64,000 nucleotides of DNA, taken from the NCBI GenBank assembly GCA_028824295.1, contig JAPPED010000028.1:1-64000 (forward strand). The letters are read 5' to 3'. This document shows, in pieces, positions 26,483 through 34,225 of the stretch. The stretch is from Rhodospirillales bacterium (GTDB taxonomy: Bacteria > Pseudomonadota > Alphaproteobacteria > TMED109). Each line of letters opens with the position of its first letter. The first letter of the stretch is position 1. The notes below the pieces were generated by a model that was given only the letters and a program-made list of their open reading frames with translations, did not search any database and was not told the DNA's origin. A program made the position numbers and the translations under genes.

Positions 26483-27158
26483 GACGACCGAAAAATTCAT
26501 CCTGGTCAACGCGGTGATCTTGTTCGGTTTGGGCGTGTTTCTTGGTCTGGTCAATGAAGATTACTTCCATCACGTCTACACAGCGGAGGACGGGCTGCTG
26601 GAGTGGTTGACGGTACTGGCGCTGGGCTCGGTAGCCGTCGTCCTGGCAAACCGACTCTGGAAATACCGGCGTTCGTTCAACCGGCGACAGCGTTCGGTTC
26701 TTGCGGCGCTGGTCGTGCTGGCGACCTTCGGCGCTGGTGAAGAGATCTCCTGGGGGCAGCGGCTGCTTGGGATCGAAACTTTGGAGTTTTTTCTGGAACA
26801 CAACCGGCAGCAAGAGATCAACCTCCACAATCTCGTGGTCGGAAACGTGTCCATCAACAAGGACATCTTTTCGAAAGGAATATTGCTGATCTTCCTGGTG
26901 TACCTGGGTGTCATCAAGCCGCTGTACCATCGATCCGATCGCGTCGCGCGCCTGGTCGACGGCTGGGGCATCCCGATTCCCAAGCGATACCAGTATCTCG
27001 GTTACGTGCTCGTAGTCGTTCTCGTGGAAGGATTAGTGAACGGCGTGACCGGCGCCCCCAGGCGAGGGGAGCTCACGGAGTTCATGATTCCGGTTCTCGC
27101 CGCACTGAACCTCATTTATCCGCTGAACCGATGGGAACCCGGGAGCGCCAGGTCGTAG
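26472..27158 (+). CDS. Membrane protein with intramembrane GAGEEISWGQRLLG motif, unknown function
   Basis: 228 residues from the GTG at 26472 (11-base overlap with the upstream gene); a longer ATG frame from 26406 would overlap more. Around six hydrophobic helices are seen, the first being FILVNAVILFGLGVFLGLV. The striking part is ATFGAGEEISWGQRLLGIET followed by HNRQQEINLHNL: acidic, aromatic and histidine residues at a helix end, as in membrane enzymes. It is not the CAAX-protease EExxxR motif. I recognise the motif from unannotated bacterial membrane proteins but know no function. It is the last gene of the trio and converges on ptsH. Confidence 0.74.
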   Translation: MPVETTEKFILVNAVILFGLGVFLGLVNEDYFHHVYTAEDGLLEWLTVLALGSVAVVLANRLWKYRRSFNRRQRSVLAALVVLATFGAGEEISWGQRLLGIETLEFFLEHNRQQEINLHNLVVGNVSINKDIFSKGILLIFLVYLGVIKPLYHRSDRVARLVDGWGIPIPKRYQYLGYVLVVVLVEGLVNGVTGAPRRGELTEFMIPVLAALNLIYPLNRWEPGSARS

Positions 27159-27202
27159 CGCCGAATTGACGGCGACGGGGGAGAACCGGTTCGATCGTAG
27201 TT

Positions 27203-27252
27203 GGTCCCGGCGTGCTGCATGAACATGACGGACCCGGCGCGGGTCCGGGACC
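27203..27252. terminator. Nested inverted repeats between convergent genes; candidate bidirectional terminator
   Basis: Outer arms GGTCCCGG (27203-27210) and CCGGGACC (27245-27252) are perfect complements. An inner hairpin GGACCCG-GCG-CGGGTCC occupies 27230-27246. They share two bases, so the full stems are mutually exclusive. It lies 44 bases past the + strand membrane-protein stop and 80 bases past the ptsH stop on the minus strand. No T-tract is visible. Confidence 0.4.
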
Positions 27253-27332
27253 TACGCTTCTGCGTACCTGCCGGCTCATCGGGCCAATAGCGCGCCGCCT
27301 GACTAGCCGGATCGGGACTGACGTGATGGGAG

Positions 27333-27620
27333 TCAGCGTTCTTCGCCGAACCCTTCGTCGATCAGTTGTCCGAGCGCGGCCACCGCGGCAGCTGCCTCGG
27401 GACCACTCGCTTCGATCAGGACGACAGTGCCGAGCGAAGCGGACAGTGCCATCAGTCCCAGCATGGACTTGCCGTCCGCGGACAGATTGTCCTTGCGCAC
27501 GGTGACCTCCGCCTGGAACTGGCTGGCACACTTCACGAAGCGCGCCGCCGCGCGCGCATGCAGGCCGCGGAGGTTGCGGATCTCGGCTGTTCGGGAGCTG
27601 GCGGACTCCTCCGCACTCAT
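27333..27620 (-). CDS. ptsH: HPr-like phosphocarrier protein
   Basis: 95 residues. The phosphorylated histidine is H21 in LRGLHARAAARF, and the regulatory serine for HPr kinase is S52 in DGKSMLGLMALS. It relays phosphate from enzyme I to EIIA proteins; in alphaproteobacteria this branch is regulatory, as no sugar permease accompanies it. It overlaps the EIIA-Man gene by four bases (ATGA). It ends the hprK-EIIA-ptsH unit; no ptsI/ptsP is in the window. Confidence 0.95.
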   Translation of the reverse strand: MSAEESASSRTAEIRNLRGLHARAAARFVKCASQFQAEVTVRKDNLSADGKSMLGLMALSASLGTVVLIEASGPEAAAAVAALGQLIDEGFGEER

Positions 27621-28087
27621 TCGCTGGTGTCCCGGCCGCCCCGCAGCGCTTCCCCGAGCTCGAGCATGTTCTTGCGGCCGGCCGAGCGCACGGTATGCAG
27701 GAGGTCGGCCAGCGGCATGTCCCGTGCCCGCGCCTCGGCGAGCTTGTACATGACCGCCAGGTTCGGATTGGCCAGCATCATGGCCTGGCCTTCCGGTTTC
27801 GTGTCCTGCACGACCGACCTGGTGAGGTTGGCCGGCGTGCTTCCGAATACATCGACGATGTAGATCACGCCGCGTCCTGAGTTGACGGCGTCGCCGGCCT
27901 GACGGATGGCGCGGCGTCGCTCCTCGATGTCGTCGGTCGGGCCAACTTCGAGCACACGGACGGCCGGCATGCTGCCGACGGCATGCTCCGTGGCAGCGAC
28001 CAGCTCGGCTCCGAACCGGCCGTGGGTGACGACGACAATGCCGACGCCGTCAAAGTTGTCGCTGGAACGATCAGCCGCGTCGCTCAC
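27617..28087 (-). CDS. PTS EIIA component, mannose family (regulatory)
   Basis: 156 residues of the EIIA-Man/DhaM fold. The phospho-acceptor is H22 in VGIVVVTHGRFGAEL, and the DVFGSTPANL loop of the family follows near residue 80. There is no EIIB/EIIC, so it accepts phosphate from HPr as a signalling output rather than in sugar uptake. It overlaps both neighbours by four bases, placing it in one coupled unit with hprK and ptsH. The gene is often called ptsM, manX or EIIA-Man in related genomes. Confidence 0.93.
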   Translation of the reverse strand: MSDAADRSSDNFDGVGIVVVTHGRFGAELVAATEHAVGSMPAVRVLEVGPTDDIEERRRAIRQAGDAVNSGRGVIYIVDVFGSTPANLTRSVVQDTKPEGQAMMLANPNLAVMYKLAEARARDMPLADLLHTVRSAGRKNMLELGEALRGGRDTSE

Positions 28088-28521
28088 GCTGCGTCTCCCA
28101 TCACTCCCGCCACGGATTCCGCCGCGCCGAGCACTAGGCGGACACGGGCGGCGGCCGACGAGGCCTTCGCTGATAGCCGGATCGCCGGCACCGCGTGGCC
28201 GAGGATCGTCGTCTGATGCGGCGCGGGGAGACGTTCGTCCTGGCTGTCGACCAGGTCGGCGACCAGGGACACGTGAACGCTGGTCCGGTAGGGGAGCCGG
28301 AACACGCCGAGCCCCCGCACCTCCATCAGCCCGCGGAGTGCCGGCGGAGCGCTGGCCGTCAACACCCCTGCGCTCGAGACCAGCGCAACCCGGTCGTCGG
28401 CCACGAGCTCGGCACCGTCGTCAATGAGCCGCAGGGCCAGGTCGGACTTGCCGGCGCCGCTCGGCCCGCGCAGCAACACACCGCGGCCGTCCACCGCGAC
28501 GCACGTTCCGGAATGCGTCAT
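28084..28521 (-). CDS. hprK: HPr kinase/phosphorylase, short alphaproteobacterial form
   Basis: 145 residues, about half the length of Firmicutes HprK: only the C-terminal kinase domain is present, as is normal in alphaproteobacteria. The P-loop is RGPSGAGKSDLALRL (18-32), followed by LVADDRVAL and the EVRGLGVFRLP signature. It phosphorylates HPr on Ser52. Four-base overlaps join it to ptsN upstream and EIIA-Man downstream, which suggests a stoichiometric signalling module controlled from the ptsN promoter. Confidence 0.94.
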   Translation of the reverse strand: MTHSGTCVAVDGRGVLLRGPSGAGKSDLALRLIDDGAELVADDRVALVSSAGVLTASAPPALRGLMEVRGLGVFRLPYRTSVHVSLVADLVDSQDERLPAPHQTTILGHAVPAIRLSAKASSAAARVRLVLGAAESVAGVMGDAA

Positions 28522-28988
28522 GCGGCCTCGGGCTGGCTGTGCTCCTGGTCCGTCAACAGCGCATGAATTGCGTCCGCCTCGTTGGCGCCGCGGAGCACCC
28601 GACGCAGGTTCGGCCGGCCGAGCCGTCGCGAGATTGCCGCCAAGGCGGCCAAATGCAGGGCATCGTTCTGGTCCGGAGACAGCAGGCAGAACACCAGTTC
28701 GACGGGCCGGCCGTCCGGCGCATCGAAATCGATGGGCGGTTCCAGCCGCGCGAACACGCCGGTGATGCGGGCGAGATTTCTCAGACGGGCATGCGGCAGC
28801 GCCACCCCGTTGCCGAATCCGGTCGAGCCGCGCTGCTCGCGTGCCATCAGCGCCTGAAAGATCGTCCGCTCTCGAAGCCCCGTCTCGCGGGCTCCGGCCT
28901 TGGCGAGCGTGTGCAGCAGCTGCCGGGTGCTGTTGACCGTCAGCCTCGGGATAATGGCTGTAGGAGCAAGAAAGCTTTCCAGCTGCAT
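28518..28988 (-). CDS. ptsN: Nitrogen regulatory EIIA protein
   Basis: 156 residues of the EIIA-Fru/Ntr fold. The phosphorylatable histidine is H66 in GNGVALPHARLRNL, and PVELVFCLLSPDQNDALHLAAL follows near residue 95. PtsN(Ntr) controls potassium transport and nitrogen/carbon responses in its unphosphorylated form. The ATG at 28988 has GGAAGTCC upstream; longer in-frame sequence is not family-like. rpoN is 131 bases upstream on the same strand. The ribosome hibernation factor gene that usually stands between them is absent, and the gap is too short to hold it. Confidence 0.94.
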   Translation of the reverse strand: MQLESFLAPTAIIPRLTVNSTRQLLHTLAKAGARETGLRERTIFQALMAREQRGSTGFGNGVALPHARLRNLARITGVFARLEPPIDFDAPDGRPVELVFCLLSPDQNDALHLAALAAISRRLGRPNLRRVLRGANEADAIHALLTDQEHSQPEAA

Positions 28989-29119
28989 GCGAGGACTTCC
29001 GTGCCGACGGCGCGCAACGTTGAAACTCCGGGACCGCACACCGGCGGCCCGGCGGATGACAGCACCCACTAGGGAGGGTTCAAATTGGGCCGTGCTTGGC
29101 GTCGAGTCAAGGCACCGCC

Positions 29120-30511
29120 CTAGGGTGCGGCTGCCTGCGTCGTTCCGGCCCGCGACGGGGCCCGCTTCATCAGGCGGCGCCGCCCGGCCGCCGACGGAAT
29201 TCGCATCATGCGCCGATACTTGGCCACTGTGCGCCGAGCCACCCGGATGCCCGTATCGGCCAGCGCGCCGACGATCTGCTGGTCTGACTTGGGCGGGTGA
29301 GCGGGGCCCTCTGCTGCAATGAGCGCCTGGATTCGGGCCCGGACCGCGCTCGGTGAGTGCACCGTCTGCCCGTCGGTGCCGCGGAGCCGGCGGTCGAAGA
29401 ACGAACGCAGGGGGAGGGTTCCCCGGGGGGTGGCCATGGACTTGTTGGCGACCACGCGACTTACCGTGCTCTCGTGGAGGTCGACCAGCTCGCCCACCGT
29501 CCGAAGCGACAGCGGCCGGCGGTGGCTGGCGCCGTGGCGCACGTAGTCGTCCTGCACGCGGACGAGCACGCTGGCCACGCGGTAGACGGACTGGGCGCGC
29601 TGGCGAAGGGCTCTGACCAGCCACGCGGCCTCCTGCCACTGCCGGCCGAGCGCGCCGTCGTCCATCGCGGCACGCGAGTGCCTGCGTGCCGCCTGGTACC
29701 CTGCCCGATCGGCATAGATCCGGGGGAAGCACTGGGGGTTGAGTTCGATCCGCCAGCCGTCAGCGCTCGGCGTGGCAACAACGTCGGGGGCACCGAGGAA
29801 TTCGCGCTGGCTGGCAAAGGACTGCCCGGGCCTCGGGTTCAGGGACCGGAGCTCGGCCATCAGGGCCTGCAGTTCGCCGGTCGAAACGTCGAGGACAGTG
29901 CAGAGTTCGTCCTCGTCTCCCTCCGCCACAAGGTCAAGATGGTCGATCAGGACCGCCAGCTTCGGAGGAACGGATTCCCGGAATGCCAGCTGGAGGCGAA
30001 GGCACTCGGCAAGCGACCGGGCGCAGACGCCGGGCGGGTCGAACGTCTGGAGACGGTCCAGCACGCGGAGCACGTCGGCCACCGTGGTCCGGGACGACTC
30101 GGCGATTTCGAGGGGGTCGAACCCGGTGAGGTACCCGTTCGCGTCGACCAGGTCGATCAGCAGTTCCGCCGTCGTCCGGTCGCCCGGCGCGAGATCGACA
30201 TTCGCCTGTTCTGTCAGGTGGGCGCGGAGATCCGGCCGATCGGCCTCTATCTCGTCCACGTACAGGTCACGCCCGTCCTGCGGCCGGGCCCAGAGGACGC
30301 CGGTGTCGGTCCACGAGTCGAGCGGCGGCGCTTTCGGATCTTGGTGCTCCGGCGCAGTGCGGTCGACGAACGGATTCGACGCGAGCTGCTCGTCGACGTA
30401 GCGGTTGAGGTCGGCGGCCGCGTGCTGCAGGAGACGGACGGACTCCAGCAGCTGGGGGGTCATCGTGAGCCGCTGACTGATGCCGATCCGGAGACCGGGG
30501 CTGGCTCGCAC
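29120..30511 (-). CDS. rpoN: RNA polymerase sigma-54 factor
   Basis: 463 residues from the GTG at 30511, nine bases after the lptB stop codon begins. The N-terminal activator-interacting region is GLRIGISQRLTMTPQLLESV. The core-binding region and helix-turn-helix (STVSRVVANKSMATPRG) follow. The invariant RpoN box is ARRTVAKYRR at about 425-434, where the usual last residue is Glu. It directs transcription from -24/-12 promoters with enhancer-binding proteins. An unusually long basic tail of about 29 residues follows the box. An upstream GTG at 30532 is possible but overlaps lptB. Confidence 0.95.
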   Translation of the reverse strand: MRASPGLRIGISQRLTMTPQLLESVRLLQHAAADLNRYVDEQLASNPFVDRTAPEHQDPKAPPLDSWTDTGVLWARPQDGRDLYVDEIEADRPDLRAHLTEQANVDLAPGDRTTAELLIDLVDANGYLTGFDPLEIAESSRTTVADVLRVLDRLQTFDPPGVCARSLAECLRLQLAFRESVPPKLAVLIDHLDLVAEGDEDELCTVLDVSTGELQALMAELRSLNPRPGQSFASQREFLGAPDVVATPSADGWRIELNPQCFPRIYADRAGYQAARRHSRAAMDDGALGRQWQEAAWLVRALRQRAQSVYRVASVLVRVQDDYVRHGASHRRPLSLRTVGELVDLHESTVSRVVANKSMATPRGTLPLRSFFDRRLRGTDGQTVHSPSAVRARIQALIAAEGPAHPPKSDQQIVGALADTGIRVARRTVAKYRRMMRIPSAAGRRRLMKRAPSRAGTTQAAAP

Positions 30512-30519
30512 GGCGCACC

Positions 30520-31284
30520 CTACATGCGGAACCGGTCGCCGAGATAGACCCGGCGAACATCTTCGTTGGCAACGATGTCGTGGGGCGGACCGTGGCATAG
30601 GACCCGGCCGTCGTGGAGCACGTAGGCGCGATCCACGATGTCGAGCGCCTCGCGCACGTTGTGGTCGGTGATCAGCACCCCAATGCCGCGGTCCCGGATG
30701 TGCATGATCAAGGTCCGCATTTCGCCGACGAAAATCGGATCGATGCCGGCCAGCGGCTCATCCAGCAAGAGGTAGCTCGGCCGGCACGCGAGCGCTCGCG
30801 CAATCTCGACCCGCCGTCGTTCGCCGCCGGAGAGCACCAGGGCAGACGCCTTGCGCAGGTGGAGCAGAGAGAAGTCCGTAAGCAACTCGTCAACCGTCTG
30901 CTCGCGGAGCGATACGATGGGTTCCACGGTTTCCAGCGCGGCCCGGATGTTGCCCTCTACCGACATGTTCCGGAAGACGGAGGGCTGCTGCGCGAGATAG
31001 CCGATGCCGTGCCGCGCCCGCCGGTACAGCGGCCAGCGGGTGATGGTGTGGCCGTCCAGGCGAATGGTTCCCGCGTCGGCGGGCCGCAGCCCGGCAAGCA
31101 GATGAAAGGTGGTGGTCTTGCCGGCCCCGTTGGGGCCCAGCAGGGCGACCGCTTCACCGCGGGCCAGACGCAGGGACACGTTGCTGATGACCAGCCGTTT
31201 GCGGATGCGGTGGGTCAGGTTCTCCGCGACCAGGCCACTGTCTCCCCGGATTACCTTGAGCGGGGCTGCCGCGGGCGTGGTCAC
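30520..31284 (-). CDS. lptB: LPS export ABC transporter ATPase
   Basis: 254 residues with Walker A LLGPNGAGKTTTFHLL (about 49-64), Q-loop YLAQQPSVFRNMSV, ABC signature LSGGERRRVEIARAL and Walker B LLLDEPLAGIDP. It powers LptFG extraction of LPS from the inner membrane. The tail LGDRF is the usual LptB C-terminus. The ATG overlaps the lptA stop by four bases. LptF/LptG are encoded elsewhere, as is typical. Confidence 0.97.
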   Translation of the reverse strand: MTTPAAAPLKVIRGDSGLVAENLTHRIRKRLVISNVSLRLARGEAVALLGPNGAGKTTTFHLLAGLRPADAGTIRLDGHTITRWPLYRRARHGIGYLAQQPSVFRNMSVEGNIRAALETVEPIVSLREQTVDELLTDFSLLHLRKASALVLSGGERRRVEIARALACRPSYLLLDEPLAGIDPIFVGEMRTLIMHIRDRGIGVLITDHNVREALDIVDRAYVLHDGRVLCHGPPHDIVANEDVRRVYLGDRFRM

Positions 31285-31796
31285 TCCGCCTCCTCGTCGC
31301 CGGAACCGTCGAACTGCAGCGTTGGCCGCTCGCCACCTTCGCCCGTGACCTGACTGGTGCCGCCCACGAGATCGATCGTGAGCGTGGCCCCCCGAAGGAG
31401 GTTGCCGTCGCTCTCGAGCTCAACGTCTCCGCTCAGCGTGATGACCCCGGCGACGAGGTCGTAGCGCCCGGAATCGCCGCGCGCCGTCTCGGCCGCCGTC
31501 TCGTAGACCACGCTTCCCGTCGCCTCGATCAGCCCGATCTGGCTCGCGGACCCGTCCTCACCCCGGATCGCGTGCGCGACGAACCGTTCCGCCCGCAGCA
31601 CCCGCCCGGCTTGCCGGGCCACCGCATTCCCGATGGCGGTGGCGATCGCGGTCTCGTCGTCCCATTCGAGCGTATCCGCTGTGATCTCGGTCGGACCCAA
31701 GTCGTGCCCATCCTGGGCGCGTACCGCTGCTCCGATGGGTGTGAGAAGGCTGGTGGCGACGGCAGCCGCACAGACGAAGGCGACCGGGGGCCGCAC
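31281..31796 (-). CDS. lptA: LPS periplasmic bridge protein LptA
   Basis: 171 residues. A signal peptide (VAFVCAAAVATSLLTPIGAAVRA) is followed by the OstA-like beta-jellyroll: EITADTLEWDDETAIATAIGNAVARQAG and later VITLSGDVELESDGNLLRGATL, which match the family's repeated I-x-G-x-V pattern. It polymerises head to tail to carry LPS across the periplasm from LptC to LptD. The mature tail is acidic. Two bases separate it from lptC, and it overlaps lptB. Confidence 0.93.
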   Translation of the reverse strand: MRPPVAFVCAAAVATSLLTPIGAAVRAQDGHDLGPTEITADTLEWDDETAIATAIGNAVARQAGRVLRAERFVAHAIRGEDGSASQIGLIEATGSVVYETAAETARGDSGRYDLVAGVITLSGDVELESDGNLLRGATLTIDLVGGTSQVTGEGGERPTLQFDGSGDEEAE

Positions 31797-31798
31797 GA

Positions 31799-32449
31799 TC
31801 AGGAGTTGCCGCCGGGTGACAGCTGCAGCACCGGCCGGCCGGTGAACTTCAGCGTTCCGGACACCGTGTCCAGCCGGAAGCCGCCGGCGCGCACGTTGCC
31901 CCAGGGACCGGTTACGCGCACCGGCTTCGTTCCTTCCACCACGCCCTGGGCGGGGAAGTAGGCGGACGATTCGGTCTCGAGTGCTGTCCCGCCCTGCGTA
32001 TCCATGCGCACCCCACCGGACATGATCACCTGACGTGTAGCGGTGTCGTACCGGCCTTCGCCAGCCGTCAGGGAAACCTCTCTTGTACCAGAAAAGAACC
32101 AGGCGCGGAGATCATCGAGATGCACCACGTGCGCATCGCCCGTCTCTTCGAACACTTGGTCTGCTGTGACCCGGTACCGTCGGCCTTCGTTGTCGGTGCC
32201 GACCAGCCGGGCGCCGGACATGATGTGACTCGGTGCGAGCGTGGCTCGCGCCGGCGGGTCTTCACGACCCGGAAGCCGGCCCTTGTCCCACAACACGACG
32301 GTCGCGATCGATCCCAGTCCACCCAGCAGCAGCAGCAGCTTGATCGCCCGGAGGACATGCAGGCGGGACCGGGCGGGCGGGCGCTGGTTGCGGCGGCGGT
32401 GACTATCCCATCCGTGCGGAAATGCGGCCGGAGGTGCGGGGGCAGCCAC
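31799..32449 (-). CDS. lptC: LPS export protein LptC
   Basis: 216 residues from the GTG at 32449, which shares one base with the kdsD stop. After a basic N-terminus there is a single transmembrane helix (IKLLLLLGGLGSIATVVLW, about 42-60). The periplasmic LptC jellyroll follows: APSHIMSGARLVGTDNEGRRYRVTAD, then LTAGEGRYDTATRQVIMSGGV. It passes LPS from the LptB2FG complex to LptA. Typical LptC length for alphaproteobacteria. Part of the kdsD-lptC-lptA-lptB unit. Confidence 0.92.
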   Translation of the reverse strand: MAAPAPPAAFPHGWDSHRRRNQRPPARSRLHVLRAIKLLLLLGGLGSIATVVLWDKGRLPGREDPPARATLAPSHIMSGARLVGTDNEGRRYRVTADQVFEETGDAHVVHLDDLRAWFFSGTREVSLTAGEGRYDTATRQVIMSGGVRMDTQGGTALETESSAYFPAQGVVEGTKPVRVTGPWGNVRAGGFRLDTVSGTLKFTGRPVLQLSPGGNS

Positions 32450-33447
32450 TATGCGATTCCGGCACGGACGCAATCGTGCATGTGGACCACGCCCCTCGGG
32501 AGTCCGTCCTCCGTCACGAACAGGCTCGTGATGCCGCGTTCGTTCATGGTTGCCAGCGCCTCTCCGCCGAGCGCTTCCGCCGGGATCGTGTCCGGGTCGG
32601 GTGTCATGACGTCGCGGGTGATTCGCTCCAGCAGTTCCGGCGCCATGTTCCGCCGGAGGTCGCCGTCGGTGACCGCGCCGGTGAGCCGTCCGTCCGCACC
32701 GACGACCCCGGCGCATCCGAGACCCTTCTCGGTCATCACGAGAATGGTCTCCCGCATGGGGGCATTCTCTTCAACCAGCGGCAGTGCCGACCCCGTGTGC
32801 ATGAGGTCGGCGACCCGTACCAGGCGGGTGCCCAGCCGTCCTCCCGGGTGCAGGCCGCGAAAGTCCTCGGCCGTGAAGCCGTTGCGCTGCAGCAGCACGG
32901 CGGCGAGGGCATCGCCGGCGGCGATGGCCAGCGTCGTGGACAGCGTTGGGGCCAGGCCGATGGGGCAGGCTTCAGGAACGTCGGGCAGGACGATGGCGGC
33001 ATCCGCGGTCACGGCCAGCGTGCTGCTGGCGACACCGGTGACGGCCACCAGGGGTATCCGGAACCGGCGCACGTAGGCCAGCAGGTCGGACAGTTCGGCA
33101 GTTTCGCCGGAGTTCGAGAATGCGAGTACCGTGTCGTTTTGCGCGATCATGCCGAGGTCGCCGTGGCTGGCCTCGGCGGCGTGCACGAAGTGGGCCGGCG
33201 TGCCAGTTGAAGCCAGGGTGGATGCGACCTTTCGCGCAATGTGTCCGGACTTGCCCATGCCGGTCACGATCACCCGGCCACGGGTTGCGGCAAGCACCTC
33301 GGCCGCGGCCTGAAATGCCGGTCCGATTGCGTCCGCGAGTACCGCCAGTCCCTCCGACTCGGCCCGCACCACCCGGCGGGCGATGTCGAGATCCGAATCG
33401 GCTTCGGAATGCAGGCCGGCAGCCGCTCTGATCGGCGCGGACGTCAT
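32449..33447 (-). CDS. kdsD: Arabinose-5-phosphate isomerase (KpsF/GutQ family)
   Basis: 332 residues. An N-terminal SIS domain (VIVTGMGKSGHIARKVASTL and ASHGDLGMI with the conserved His) is followed by two CBS domains from about residue 210 (VADLMHTGSALPLVEENAPM and DVMTPDPDTIPAEA). It converts ribulose-5-phosphate to arabinose-5-phosphate, the first step to Kdo. kdsB, which activates Kdo, is at 62.3 kb. One base separates it from the RNase D-like gene upstream. Confidence 0.95.
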   Translation of the reverse strand: MTSAPIRAAAGLHSEADSDLDIARRVVRAESEGLAVLADAIGPAFQAAAEVLAATRGRVIVTGMGKSGHIARKVASTLASTGTPAHFVHAAEASHGDLGMIAQNDTVLAFSNSGETAELSDLLAYVRRFRIPLVAVTGVASSTLAVTADAAIVLPDVPEACPIGLAPTLSTTLAIAAGDALAAVLLQRNGFTAEDFRGLHPGGRLGTRLVRVADLMHTGSALPLVEENAPMRETILVMTEKGLGCAGVVGADGRLTGAVTDGDLRRNMAPELLERITRDVMTPDPDTIPAEALGGEALATMNERGITSLFVTEDGLPRGVVHMHDCVRAGIA

Positions 33448-33448
33448 G

Positions 33449-34081
33449 TCAGGGGCGATTGGGATACATGTCGTGCGAGAACGGGTCGGCGTCGGCCCAG
33501 CCCATCAGGTCGAGGCTGACACGGGCGGGAAGGAACTCGAAGCACTGGTGCGCGAGTTCCTGCCGTCCCTCCCGGGTCAGCATGCCGTCGAGGACGCTGC
33601 GGAGCCGGTGCAGATGGAGCACGTCAGTCGCGGCGTAGCGCTGCTGCTGGACGGTGAGTGTGTCGCCGCCCCAGTCGGTTTGCTGCTGCTGCTTCGAGAT
33701 GTCGATGCCGAGCAGCTCCTTGCACAGATCCTTGAGGCCGTGGCGGTCGGTGTACGTCCGCGCGAAGCGGGACGCGATCTTGGTGCAGTAGTTGGGATAG
33801 GACCGGACGCCGAGGTGAAACTCCAGCGTGGTCATGTCCGCTCTGGCGAAGTGGTACAGCTTCACCGTGTCGCGGTCCTCAAGCATGGTCTTGAGGCGTG
33901 GCGCATCGTAGGCGCCCCGCCGGAACCGGACCAGATGCGCGGTGCCGTCACCCGCGGAGACCTGCACGAGACAAAGTCGGTCCCTAGCGACCGCCAGTCC
34001 CATCGATTCGGTGTCGACCGCCGCACCGTCGGGAAACGCCAGACCGGAGGGGAGATCGCCTTCGTGGAAGTGGATGTCCAT
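33449..34081 (-). CDS. RNase D-like 3'-5' exonuclease, short form
   Basis: 210 residues, only the DEDDy exonuclease domain without the HRDC domains of full RNase D. Catalytic residues are visible: D and E in VDTESMGLA (about 22-24), D in HFARADMTTLEF, and Y plus D in YAATDVLHLHRL. Short proteins of this kind stand upstream of kdsD in most alphaproteobacteria and are annotated rnd or as small-RNA/oligo exonucleases. First gene of the long minus-strand unit running to ptsH. Confidence 0.9.
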   Translation of the reverse strand: MDIHFHEGDLPSGLAFPDGAAVDTESMGLAVARDRLCLVQVSAGDGTAHLVRFRRGAYDAPRLKTMLEDRDTVKLYHFARADMTTLEFHLGVRSYPNYCTKIASRFARTYTDRHGLKDLCKELLGIDISKQQQQTDWGGDTLTVQQQRYAATDVLHLHRLRSVLDGMLTREGRQELAHQCFEFLPARVSLDLMGWADADPFSHDMYPNRP

Positions 34082-34225
34082 GGGGTGCGAATTCCGATGG
34101 CCTCAGGAAGCGCAGTGTAGAGCCCGCCATGGATTTGTGGCGGGGACGGGCCCGCGGCCCGGGCGCCGAACGACCGCCCTGGCCCGCCGGATCGCCCGTA
34201 CGGGTACCCGTCTGCTCCCGGTCGT

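Noticed and set aside
28084-28521. HprK as a truncated gene
   Set aside because: The 145-residue form with only the kinase domain is standard in alphaproteobacteria.
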